Origin: Desulfovibrionaceae bacterium
GTDB taxonomy: Bacteria; Desulfobacterota; Desulfovibrionia; Desulfovibrionales; Desulfovibrionaceae
Assembly (NCBI GenBank): GCA_910575755.1
Contig: CAJTFO010000003.1
Location: 338,501-402,500 of the forward strand
Direction of reading: 5' to 3'
Length of the DNA stretch: 64,000 bases
Part shown: positions 35,814 to 45,200 of the stretch, piece by piece
How the letters are laid out: every line of letters starts with the position of its first letter
How positions within the stretch are numbered: the first letter of the stretch is position 1
Program-made: the position numbers and the translations under genes
The notes under the pieces: model-generated
Seen by the model: the letters and a program-made list of their open reading frames with translations, nothing else
What the model was told of the DNA's origin: nothing
The model's database searches: none

Positions 35814-36698
35814 ATGATTCCCTACGGTTCTCTCGTCGTCTATGTGACGCCCAAGGGCAGACGCTACATCAAACGGCTGGAGGAAGGCCAGGACTGGCAC
35901 AGCAACGACGGCACGTTGCCCGCCGCGCAGGTGGCGGCTCTGGATTTCGGCGCGGAAACCCGCACCACGCAGGATGTGCCCATCCGCGTGCAGGAAGCCA
36001 CGCTTTTTGACCGCCTGCAGGGCGTCAAACGCCAGACCCAGATTATCTACGCCAAGGACATTGCCTATATCTGCCTGCGCCTCGGGGCCGGGCCGGGCCG
36101 CACCATCCTTGAGGCGGGCTGCGGTTCCGGCGGTCTGACCGTGGGCTTTTCCTGGTTCTGCGGCCCCACGGGCAAGGTGATCAGCCACGACGCGCGCGAG
36201 GAATTTGTGCGCCTGGCCCGCCGCAACCTGGACTGGGCCGGCGTGGGCGACAATGTGGAGCTGCACCACAGGGACGTGGCCGAGGGCTTTGCCGCCAGCG
36301 GGGCCGACGCGCTCTTTCTGGATGTGCGCACCCCCTGGGAATATCTGGATCAGGCCGCCCGGGCCGTGCGGCCCGGAGCATGTCTGGGCTTTCTGCTGCC
36401 CACGGTGGATCAGGTGAGCAAGCTGCTGCTGGGGCTGGAACGCGGCCCCTTCGCGGAGCTGGAAGTGTGCGAAATACTGATCCGCCGCTGGAAGCCCGTG
36501 GCCGACCGCCTGCGGCCCGAGGACAGGATGACCGCGCACACCGGCTTTCTGGTTTTCTGCCGTCAGCAGGAACGCAGCGAAGACTTTGAATCCCGGCGGC
36601 CTCTGGGCACGCGCGAACGCAAGCAGGAAGCCGCGCGGCTGGCCCGCCTGGGTCTGACAGCACCCGGCGCGGAAGCCGCGGCGGACGCTACGGCCTGA
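35814..36698 (+). CDS. trmI: tRNA (adenine-58-N1)-methyltransferase TrmI
   Basis: Methylates N1 of A58 in the tRNA T-loop. The 294-residue protein has the family N-terminal beta domain, the RQTQIIYAKDIAYI motif, the SAM-binding motif ILEAGCGSGGLTVGF and the catalytic-region LFLDVRTPWEYL. AAGGA lies five bases before the ATG. The hairpin element copy D is immediately upstream. Its 3' end overlaps the convergent copper ATPase gene by 11 nt. Confidence 0.88.
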   Translation: MIPYGSLVVYVTPKGRRYIKRLEEGQDWHSNDGTLPAAQVAALDFGAETRTTQDVPIRVQEATLFDRLQGVKRQTQIIYAKDIAYICLRLGAGPGRTILEAGCGSGGLTVGFSWFCGPTGKVISHDAREEFVRLARRNLDWAGVGDNVELHHRDVAEGFAASGADALFLDVRTPWEYLDQAARAVRPGACLGFLLPTVDQVSKLLLGLERGPFAELEVCEILIRRWKPVADRLRPEDRMTAHTGFLVFCRQQERSEDFESRRPLGTRERKQEAARLARLGLTAPGAEAAADATA

Positions 36699-39060
36699 TC
36701 TTGAAAAAGCGCAGCCGCAGGGCGTTGCTCACCACAGACACCGAAGACAGGGCCATGGCCGTGCCCGCCAGCATGGGCGAGAGCATGGGCCCGCCGAAAA
36801 CATGCAGCAGACCGGCGGCCACAGGCAGGCCAAGAATGTTGTAGCCAAAGGCCCAGCCCAGATTTTCGCGAATGTTGCGCATGGTGGCGCGCGACAGGGC
36901 AAGGGCGGTGAGCACGGCTTCCATGCCGCCGCGCATCAGCACAATGTCTCCGGCTTCGGCGCTGACGTCCACACCCGTGCCCACGGCCATGCCAACATCG
37001 GCCAGGGCCAGAGCCGGAGCGTCGTTAATGCCGTCGCCCACCATGCCCACCACCTGGCCCTGGCTCTGAAGACGGCGCACATAGTCGGCCTTTTCGGCGG
37101 GCAGCAGGCCGGCGGCCACCTCGTCCACCCCGGCCCGGCGGGCCACGGCGCGGGCCGTGCGCTCGTTGTCGCCGGTGAGCATGACCACCCGCACGCCCAT
37201 GGCTCGAAGGCGCGACACCACCGCCGGAGATTCCGGCCGCAGGGCGTCGGCCAGGGCCAGAATGCCGGCCAGGCGCGCCGTGCCGGCCACGCCCACAGAG
37301 AGCAGCAGCGGGGTCTGCCCGGCCTCGGCCAGGGCCGCCAGTCGCGCGTCAACCTGCCCGGCGATCTCCAGCCCGCGTTCCTTCATAAAAGCCCGGTTGC
37401 CCACGGCCACAGTGTAGCTCTGCCCGTTCAGACGCACCGTGCCGGCAATGCCCAGACCCGGCTCAACCTCCACATCTTCCACCGGACAGGGCGGGCAGTT
37501 GCGCTCACGCCCGGCATTGATCAGGGCCAGGGCCAGAGGGTGCTCGGAGCGCGCCTCCAGAGCCGCCGCCAGCGTCAGCAGAGCCGTTGCGTCCAGCCCG
37601 TCCGCGGTGGAATCCGTAACCGAACCCGCGTCGTCCAGCACTGAAATGTCGGTGAGCACGGGCTTGCCCGTGGTCAGAGTGCCGGTCTTGTCCACGGCCA
37701 GCACAGTGAGCCGCCCGGCCTGCTCCAGAGCCGCGCCGTTCTTGATCAGCACGCCCAGTTGCGCGCCCCGGCCCGTGCCCACCATGATGGACATGGGCGT
37801 GGCCAGGCCCATGGCGCAGGGGCAGGCCATGACCAGCACGGCCACGAACACGGTCAACGGCGTGCTGAGGGGTTCGCTGCTGAAAACCAGCCAGGCCAGA
37901 GCCGCCAGCACGGCAAAAAGCATAACCGCCGGCACGAAATAAAAACTCACCCGGTCGGCCAGACGCGCGATGGGCGCCTTGCTGCCCTGAGCCTCGCGCA
38001 CCAGACGGATGATGCGCGCCAGACGCGTGTCCTGGCCCACGGCTTCCGCGCGCATGGTCAGAGAACCCTCGCCGTTGACGCTGCCCGCCACCAGCTTGTC
38101 CCCCGGCCCCACAGGCACGGGTATGGATTCGCCGGTCAGCAGGGAGAGATCCACGGCGCTCTTGCCGGTCAGCACAACGCCGTCCACGGGCACGCGGCTG
38201 CCGGGCCGGATCAGCAGGCGGTCGCCCGCGCTCAGGTCCGCCACCGGCGTTTCTTCCGGCGGCGCGGCCTGATCATCGGGGTCAAGGCGCAGGGCGGTCT
38301 CCGGCGCGAGGCTCATCAGCGCGCCCATAGCGTCGCCGGCCTTGCGCCTGGCCGTGGCTTCCAGAAACTGGCCCAGCTCTATCATGGTCAGCAGCACGGC
38401 GCAGGACTCGTAATAAAGGTTCATGGCCCGCATGACCGGGTCGAAACCCAGCACGCCCAGCACGGTACTGCCCAGGCTGTACAGAAAGGCCGCGCCCGTG
38501 CCCACGGCCACCAGGCTGTCCATAGTGGGGGATTTGCGCAGCAGGGCCGCCACGCCCTCAAGGTAAAAATGCCGTCCCAGCCAGACCACCGGCAGGGTCA
38601 ACAGCAGTTGCAGCAGCATGAAGGCGCGGGGCGCGCTGTGCGGCTCCAGCCAGGAGGGCAGGCTGAGGCCCAGCATATGCCCCATGGAGACGACCAGCAA
38701 AGGCGCGGAAAAACCCAGCATGGGCCAGAGGCGGCCCAGACGTTGCCGCCGCTCTTGCAGGGCTTTGGCTTTTGAGGTTTCGTACTGGGTGGCGGCGTCC
38801 GCCTCCGCCGCCGGTGTGGCTGAAAAACCCAGAGCGGCCACCCGCTCCATGACCGCCTTGCGCACAGCCTCCTCATCGCCGGGTCTGACCCAGACCCTGG
38901 CCGTGGCCGTGGGCAGGTTCACGCTGATCCTGTCCACACCGTCCATGCGGCCCACAACGCGCTCGATGCGCGAGGAGCAGGCGGCGCAGTGCATGCCGCC
39001 GATATCAAAGCGCAGGGGGCAGGCTCCCTCTGCGTTGCCGTTCTCTTTTTCCGCAGTCAT
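36688..39060 (-). CDS. copA: Copper-exporting P-type ATPase
   Basis: P1B-type ATPase that pumps Cu(I) out of the cytoplasm. The 790-residue protein has one N-terminal heavy-metal-binding domain (GGMHCAACSSRIERVV). About eight membrane segments follow, including the metal-site motif C413-P-C415. The phosphorylation site is D457 in DKTGTLTTGKP, the A-domain has TGESIPV, and the hinge motif is GDGINDAPAL. It is divergent from a small copper chaperone gene; the 93-bp gap contains a short AACCGGTT palindrome that could be an operator. No regulator gene is adjacent. Confidence 0.93.
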   Translation of the reverse strand: MTAEKENGNAEGACPLRFDIGGMHCAACSSRIERVVGRMDGVDRISVNLPTATARVWVRPGDEEAVRKAVMERVAALGFSATPAAEADAATQYETSKAKALQERRQRLGRLWPMLGFSAPLLVVSMGHMLGLSLPSWLEPHSAPRAFMLLQLLLTLPVVWLGRHFYLEGVAALLRKSPTMDSLVAVGTGAAFLYSLGSTVLGVLGFDPVMRAMNLYYESCAVLLTMIELGQFLEATARRKAGDAMGALMSLAPETALRLDPDDQAAPPEETPVADLSAGDRLLIRPGSRVPVDGVVLTGKSAVDLSLLTGESIPVPVGPGDKLVAGSVNGEGSLTMRAEAVGQDTRLARIIRLVREAQGSKAPIARLADRVSFYFVPAVMLFAVLAALAWLVFSSEPLSTPLTVFVAVLVMACPCAMGLATPMSIMVGTGRGAQLGVLIKNGAALEQAGRLTVLAVDKTGTLTTGKPVLTDISVLDDAGSVTDSTADGLDATALLTLAAALEARSEHPLALALINAGRERNCPPCPVEDVEVEPGLGIAGTVRLNGQSYTVAVGNRAFMKERGLEIAGQVDARLAALAEAGQTPLLLSVGVAGTARLAGILALADALRPESPAVVSRLRAMGVRVVMLTGDNERTARAVARRAGVDEVAAGLLPAEKADYVRRLQSQGQVVGMVGDGINDAPALALADVGMAVGTGVDVSAEAGDIVLMRGGMEAVLTALALSRATMRNIRENLGWAFGYNILGLPVAAGLLHVFGGPMLSPMLAGTAMALSSVSVVSNALRLRFFKIRP

Positions 39061-39153
39061 GGCCGCGCCTCCGGACTTGTTTTTTCAACGGCCCCGGCGT
39101 AGCCTGAACCGGTTGAAGTTGAAAATGAAAGCCAAATCAATCTGGAGGATAAT

Positions 39154-39351
39154 ATGAGGACGCTAAAAGTCAACGGCATGCACTGCGGCCACTGCAAGGC
39201 CGCCGTGGAGGAAGCCGCCGCCAGGGTGCCCGGCGTGAGCGCGCCTGAAGTGGATCTGACCGCCAGGGTGCTGCGCTATGAAGAGTCCACCCCTGTGGAT
39301 GTGGAAGCGCTGAAGGCAGCCATTCGCGATACGGGCTTTGACCCGGAATAG
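39154..39351 (+). CDS. CopZ-like heavy-metal-associated copper chaperone
   Basis: A 65-residue single HMA domain with the Cu(I)-binding MHCGHC motif at residues 9-14, expected to deliver copper to the ATPase encoded divergently next to it. GGAGG lies five bases before the ATG. The HMA domain resembles the N-terminal domain of that ATPase. A long hairpin after it probably terminates transcription. Confidence 0.88.
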   Translation: MRTLKVNGMHCGHCKAAVEEAAARVPGVSAPEVDLTARVLRYEESTPVDVEALKAAIRDTGFDPE

Positions 39352-39389
39352 AATCGCATTCCGGCGAAGACTCCCCCATTCAAGCGAAA

Positions 39390-39432
39390 CGCTTTACCCG
39401 CATGGCAAAATCAGGCCATGCGGGCGCAAAGC
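39390..39432 (+). terminator. Hairpin downstream of the copper chaperone gene
   Basis: CCCGCATGGC (39397-39406) pairs with GCCATGCGGG (39415-39424), and an outer CGCTTT/AAAGCG pair extends the stem. It is followed by a weak T-run (CTCTTT). Confidence 0.6.
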
Positions 39433-39513
39433 GCTCTTTCCCCGCCCGCGCATTCTTGCCGTTCAGCGCCAAATGGCGTACCGTCCCCCTGTCATCTACA
39501 GCAGGAACAGGCA

Positions 39514-40986
39514 ATGAATACAAAGCCATGCACCATGTCCGTTCCCGGCTCGAAACCGGCTTTTCACGACCGCCCCGGCCTGTTGCCGTGTATGGCGGCA
39601 TGCCTGCCGCTGTTCTGCGCCCTCCTCCTTTCCTGCCTGCCCGCGCCGGCGCGTTGCGAGGAGGCCTTCCCCCTGGATTTCACCACCATCCGCCTGGGCA
39701 GCGCGCCCCGCGTCGTACTGGTGATAGGCGGCATCCAAGGCGACGAGCCGGGCGGCTTTTCCGCCGCCACCCTGCTGGCCACGCGCTATGAGATCCGGGC
39801 AGGGGCGGTGTGGGTAGTGCCCAACCTCAACTTTCCCAGTATTATCAAGCGTTCGCGCGGCCTGCACGGAGACATGAATCGCAAGTTCGCCCGCCTGGAC
39901 GAGAATGACCCGGAATTTTCCACAGTGCGCCGCATCCAGGAGCTGATCCGCCACCCGGATGTGGGCCTGGTGCTCAACCTGCATGACGGCAGCGGCTACT
40001 ACCGCCGGGACTATCAGAATGCCCTCTGCAACCCGGCCCGCTGGGGCCAGTCGGTGATCATCGATCAGGACGGTCTGCCCTCCGGCGTGTTCATGAACGC
40101 GCTGGCCGAGGAGGCGGCCAGGGTGACGGAAGAAGTCAACCGCCGTCTGATCAAGCCCCTGCACGCCCTGCACGTTCACAATACGAACACCGCCGCCGGG
40201 GACAAGGAAATGGAAAAAAGCCTGTCCTACTATGCCGTGCGCCACGGCAAGGCGGCGTTCGGCCTGGAGGCCAGCAAGGAATTTCCCGTGGAACTGCGGG
40301 CCTATTACCACCTGTGCATGGTGGAGGCCTTTCTGCGCCAGGCCGGCGTGCGCTTCCACCGAGATTTTACCCTGACGCCCCAGGGCGTGGGCGAGGCCTT
40401 GCGGGACAATCTGGGGATTTCGTTTGCGGAAAACCGCATCTTTCTGCCTCTGGAGGATGTGCGCCCCGCCATCAATTATCTGCCGCTGCCCAAGGGCAGC
40501 CCGGCCAGAGCCGTGACCAGCAAGCCCATCATGGCAGTTCTGCCCTGCCAGGATCGTGACGACAGGCTGTGCATCCACTACGGCAACCGCACCATCACCC
40601 TGATCCGGCCCGAATGGCGCGAAATGGATCACAGCCTGGACGCCCTGCGCGTCACCGTGGACGGCCGCGACGAAATTGTGCCCTTCGGCCGGGTGCTGGA
40701 TGTGGAAGAAAGCGTGCGTGTGCATCCGCACAAAGGCTTCCGGGTCAACGCCATCGGCTTTGACAGCGGCCGCCGTGACGAAAGCGGCCTGCCCCTGCGG
40801 CGCAGGGATTTTGCGTCGCATTTCTCCGTCGACCGCCGGGGAACGCTCTTTCGGGTGGAAGTGTACAAAAACCAGCATTTTACCGGCATGTTCCTGCTGC
40901 GCTTCGGCACCAGAAACGCCCGGATGACCGCGACTCGTCCCCTGCTTCCCGACCGGCCCGGCCCCGAATCAAAACTGGGATTCTGA
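39514..40986 (+). CDS. Csd4/Pgp1-like (M99) peptidoglycan DL-carboxypeptidase
   Basis: Periplasmic zinc carboxypeptidase homologous to Csd4 of Helicobacter pylori and Pgp1 of Campylobacter, which trim peptidoglycan tripeptides to dipeptides and are needed for helical shape. The 490-residue protein has a signal peptide ending near residue 48. It shows the unusual zinc set of this family: Q75-x-x-E78 in GGIQGDEPGG, instead of the HxxE of M14 enzymes, with H157 in NLHDGSGYYR. MNRKF (R123) matches the substrate-binding arginine. The C-terminal half is the less conserved accessory domain. AGGA lies seven bases before the ATG. gpsA follows after 4 nt. Confidence 0.87.
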   Translation: MNTKPCTMSVPGSKPAFHDRPGLLPCMAACLPLFCALLLSCLPAPARCEEAFPLDFTTIRLGSAPRVVLVIGGIQGDEPGGFSAATLLATRYEIRAGAVWVVPNLNFPSIIKRSRGLHGDMNRKFARLDENDPEFSTVRRIQELIRHPDVGLVLNLHDGSGYYRRDYQNALCNPARWGQSVIIDQDGLPSGVFMNALAEEAARVTEEVNRRLIKPLHALHVHNTNTAAGDKEMEKSLSYYAVRHGKAAFGLEASKEFPVELRAYYHLCMVEAFLRQAGVRFHRDFTLTPQGVGEALRDNLGISFAENRIFLPLEDVRPAINYLPLPKGSPARAVTSKPIMAVLPCQDRDDRLCIHYGNRTITLIRPEWREMDHSLDALRVTVDGRDEIVPFGRVLDVEESVRVHPHKGFRVNAIGFDSGRRDESGLPLRRRDFASHFSVDRRGTLFRVEVYKNQHFTGMFLLRFGTRNARMTATRPLLPDRPGPESKLGF

Positions 40987-40990
40987 AACC

Positions 40991-42001
40991 ATGCCCCACG
41001 CGCTCTCCACCACAACGCCCGTCACCGTGGCGGGCGGCGGCAGCTGGGGCACCGCCCTGGCCCACCTGCTGGCCGCGCGCGGTCTGCCCGCGACCCTCTG
41101 GCTGAGGGATGCGGATGTGGCCCGCGCCATCAACCAGCATCACGAAAATCCGCGCTATCTGCCGGGTTTCACACTGGACGCGCGCCTCACGGCCAGTACG
41201 GATCCGGCCGTTCTTGAGCGGGACTGGCTGGTGCTGGCCGTGCCCAGCCAGCAGCTGCGGGGCTGGCTGACCGCGCATAAAAAACATTTCCGGCCCGGTC
41301 TGGTTCTGGTCAACGCGGCCAAGGGTCTCGAAACCGGCAGTCTGTCCACCTGCGCAACCGTGGCCGCCGAGGCCCTGGCCGGTCTTGAACCGCGCTATAC
41401 GGCGCTCTCCGGCCCGTCCTTCGCGGCGGAAGTCCTGCGGGGCCTGCCCACGGCCGTGGTGCTGGCCGCGCGCGACGAAACCCTGGGACGCACCTTGCGG
41501 GAACTGTTCTCTGGCCCGTCCTTCCGCTGTTATTCCAGCACGGATGTCGTGGGCGTGGAGATGGGCGGCGCGCTCAAGAACGTCATGGCCATCGCCGCCG
41601 GCGTTTGCGACGGCCTGGGTCTGGGGCACAACAGCCGGGCCGCCCTGGTCACGCGGGGCCTGGCCGAGATGAGCCGCCTGGGCGTGGCCTGCGGCGCGCG
41701 TCCAGCCACCTTCATGGGCCTGTCCGGCCTGGGAGACCTCACCCTGACCTGCGCCGGCGACCTTTCGCGCAACCGCCAGGTGGGCCTGCGCCTGGGGCAC
41801 GGCGAAAGCCTGGAAACCATCACCCGCAGTCTGGGCATGGTGGCCGAGGGCGTCAAGACCACCGCCGCCGTGCATGCGCTGGCCCTGCGGCTGGGCATTG
41901 ACGCGCCCATCACCGCCGCCGTGCATTGCATCCTTTATGAGAAGCGGCCTCCGCATGAGGCGCTCAGGAGCCTGATGAACCGCGATCTGCGCGAGGAATA
42001 A
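40991..42001 (+). CDS. gpsA: Glycerol-3-phosphate dehydrogenase [NAD(P)+]
   Basis: Reduces dihydroxyacetone phosphate to sn-glycerol 3-phosphate for phospholipid synthesis. The 336-residue protein has the N-terminal Rossmann motif VAGGGSWGTALAHLLA, LSGPSFAAEV, the catalytic lysine region GGALKNVMAIAAGVCDG, GLSGLGDLTLTC and the substrate-binding RNR(Q). Only 4 nt separate it from the carboxypeptidase gene, so it is probably co-transcribed. A TCAGGC/GCCTGA hairpin lies shortly after the stop. Confidence 0.95.
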   Translation: MPHALSTTTPVTVAGGGSWGTALAHLLAARGLPATLWLRDADVARAINQHHENPRYLPGFTLDARLTASTDPAVLERDWLVLAVPSQQLRGWLTAHKKHFRPGLVLVNAAKGLETGSLSTCATVAAEALAGLEPRYTALSGPSFAAEVLRGLPTAVVLAARDETLGRTLRELFSGPSFRCYSSTDVVGVEMGGALKNVMAIAAGVCDGLGLGHNSRAALVTRGLAEMSRLGVACGARPATFMGLSGLGDLTLTCAGDLSRNRQVGLRLGHGESLETITRSLGMVAEGVKTTAAVHALALRLGIDAPITAAVHCILYEKRPPHEALRSLMNRDLREE

Positions 42002-42216
42002 GGCCCGCGCATGGCGGAAAAAAATTTTCAGGCTTGCGCCTGAGTGTAAAGTAGGGTAGGAAAAAGTATTCAGAAAGGAATTTTTTCACGGATAGCGCCG
42101 GCCTCAAAGGCCGGCTCGTGTAAAATTTCATCCGTCGTGGCGGCGCATATCGGCCCGGATCGCAGAGCCGGATACGGTGAATGCGGTTCGGATGATCCAT
42201 AAATCACGGGGCGTCT
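42002..42216 (+). promoter_or_regulatory. Leader region of the coo operon
   Basis: A TCAGGC-TTGC-GCCTGA hairpin (about 42030-42045) follows gpsA. A strong GCCGGCCT/AGGCCGGC hairpin lies at 42097-42115. Several AT-rich blocks could hold promoters, but no convincing -35/-10 pair, sigma-54 site or CooA box (TGTCA-N6-CGACA type) was found. Confidence 0.4.
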
Positions 42217-45200
42217 ATGACATCACCACTGTTCATGGCCGGCGGCTCCTGGCTGCCGCTGCTGCTCGGCGCGGTTCTCCTGTTGTTCGCCACGGTCAGG
42301 GCCGTGCGGGAACGCAAAGATCCGCGCCGCCTGATCCTCTGGGGCGCGCTGCATGACGCGGGCATTGCCTGCATGGCGCTGACCGCGCAGACGGGCGTGG
42401 GCCTGACCGGCCTGTGGCTGTTCGTCCTCTTCCAGCTTTCAACCAGGCTGCTGGCGCTGGCCGCGCTGGCGCGCCTCGCGCCCGCGCAGACGGCCAGATT
42501 CCCTCAAGCGCCCGCCGTCACGCTGGACGAGCTGACCGGCGCGGGACAACGGCAACCCTGGATCGGAGCGTTCTTCGGCCTGGGCCTGCTGGCCGCTGTG
42601 GGCGGTTCGCCCTTCCTCCTGCCTGAAGCGCGCGCGCTCATTGTGCAGGCCCTGCTGACATCCGCCCCGGCCGGAGGCATGTTCTGCCTGCTGCTGATGG
42701 CCGCGGCCACCACGGTATTCATCTGGCTGTATGTGGACGCCGTGCGCCGCGTATGGCTGGAGGCCCCCCATGACGCGCAAGGACAGGCCCCGGCGACGCG
42801 TTCCGCATTCAGCGGCCTGCCGCTTCCCCTGCTGGGCCTGGGGCTGCTGACGGCGGCTCTGGGGCTGTTGCGCGGCCCCCTGACCGATGCCGTGGGCGGT
42901 CACTTCGGGCTGACGGTCATGCACGCGCCCGTGCATCCGGCCTATTGGTGTTTCTATGTGGGCGCGTTCGTGGCCGGCCTGGCCTTTCTGGCGCGCCTGC
43001 GCGCGGCTCCCGTCATTGCCGCCCTGTTCCCGGCATTGGCCTGCGCCGCCGTTTGCGTCGTTCCCGCGCCGCCTCTGGCCCGGCTTTTCCTGGTCATGAT
43101 CGCCCTGGTGGCGCTGGTGGTCAGCGTCTACTCCCTGGGCTATATCCATGGCGAGCGCAAAGGCTGGTACTGGTTTTTCCTGCTGCTGACCTTCGCCTCG
43201 CTGGCGGGCATTGTCTCCACGCCGGATACGGCGGCCATGTACGGCTACTGGGAACTGATGACCTTTGCCTCATACTTCCTGGTGGTTCACGAAGGACGCC
43301 GCACGGCCTATGAGGCTGGCCTCAAATACTATGTGATGTGCGCGGGCGGCGCGCTGTTCATGCTGCCCGGCCTGTTCATTCTGGGCGTCTTTTCCGCCTC
43401 GCCGCTGGCCGCCTTCCACTTTCCGCTCTGGTTCCAGACGGCTCTGGCGCTCTGCCTGGCGGGCTTTGGCGTCAAGGCCGGTCTGGTTCCCCTGCACTCC
43501 TGGCTGCCCGACGCCCACCCCGCCGCGCCGTCCTCGGTGTCCGCGCCCTTGTCCGGCATCATCACCAAGATGGGCGTGTTCGGCATTGTCAGCGTGATCA
43601 TCATGGGCGTGGGACAGGCCGCCGGCGAGATGCGCGGACTGTTCGGCCTGTCCTGGTTCGGCGCGGGGCTCACCGGCATGGGCGTGGCAACCCTGATCTA
43701 CGGCGAGCTCATGGCCCTGCGCCAGGAAGACATCAAGCGCATGCTGGCCTACTCCACTCTGGGACAGATCGGCGAAATCGCGCTGGTGCTGGGCCTGGGC
43801 ACATGGCTGGCCACGACCGGGGCGCTCTGGCACATGTTTAATCACGCCATCATGAAAGACCTGCTCTTTCTGGGCGCGGGCGCGCTGATCATGCGCGCGG
43901 GCAGCCGCAACCTCGCCGATCTGCGCGGCCTGGGCCGCCAGATGCCTTGGACCGTGGCCTGCATGGCCGTGGGCCTGGTGAGCATCATGGGGCTGCCGCC
44001 CTTCGGCGCGTTCTATGGCAAATACCTGATGATCCAGGCCGCCGTGGAAGCCAATCATATCTGGCTGGCGGCTCTGATTCTGGCGGCCTCACTGGTGGGG
44101 GCCGTGTACTACACCCGCATTCTGAAAACCCTGATTTTTGAAGAACGGCCGAACCATCTGCCCCGGGTGGAAGAAGCGCCCTTCAGCATGCGCGCGGGCC
44201 TGCTGGTTCTGGCGGCCATCAGCCTGCTGCTGGGCCTGTTCCCGCAAGCCATCGCGCCGCTGGCGCTGCCCGTGGCCTCGCTTTGCTATCCGCCCGCGGC
44301 GGACGCCCTGAAGAGCATTGCGGCGATAAACGTCTCCTGGCCCGTTTATGTGCTGCTGCCGGTGTTCGGCGCCATGCTTCCGGCCCTGTTCGCCGACTGC
44401 CGCAAGACGGCAGGCTGGACCAGCGTGGGAGTGCTGCTGCTGACGGCCCTTCTGGTGCTGCTCTTCGGGCGGGAGCTGGATACGCTTTCCTTCTGCTTCG
44501 CGTTGATCGTTCCCCTGCTGGGCGCGGTGAACATGGCCTATGCTGTGGGCTATATGGAGCACAGCCAGAGCCAGTGGCGCTTTTACTGCGCCTTCACCTG
44601 CATGTGCGGCGGGCTCATCGGCATGGCGGCCAGCCAGTATCTGTTGAGTTTCTTCCTGTTCTGGGAAATCATGAGTTCCTGGAGCCTGTACATGGCCATC
44701 GCCCATGAGGGCGACAAGGGTTCGTTGCGCGAAGCCTTCAAGTACTTTCTTTTCAATCTGGCGGGCGCGGGCTTCCTGTTTGTGGGCGTCTGCGTGATCG
44801 GGCCGTTTACGCCCTTCAACGCCAGCCTGCTGACCGGAGGCGTTCCGAACCTGTCGCCGGGCATGGCCTGGCTGGGCATGGCCCTGCTGGCCGCCGGCTT
44901 TGTGATGAAGGCCGCCCAGCTGCCCTTCCGCATTGACTGGCAGATGCACCCGGCTCTGGCCCCCACGCCGGTGTCCGGCTACATCTCTTCGGTACTGCTG
45001 AAGAGCGCCCTCATCGGCCTGATCAAGCTTTTCATGCTGCTGGGCGGCGGTTTTGCCCTGGCCGGCATTCTCGGGAACTTTGAGCAAAGCGTGACCAGCA
45101 CCGTGGTCATGTGGGTCGGCGGCATCACCATCATCATGGCCGCCGTGCAGGCCCTGCGGACCAATGGCGTCAAACTGATCTTCATCTACTCCACCGTGAG

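Noticed and set aside
42002..42216. CooA-binding site before cooM
   Set aside because: No TGTCA-N6-CGACA-type palindrome is present.
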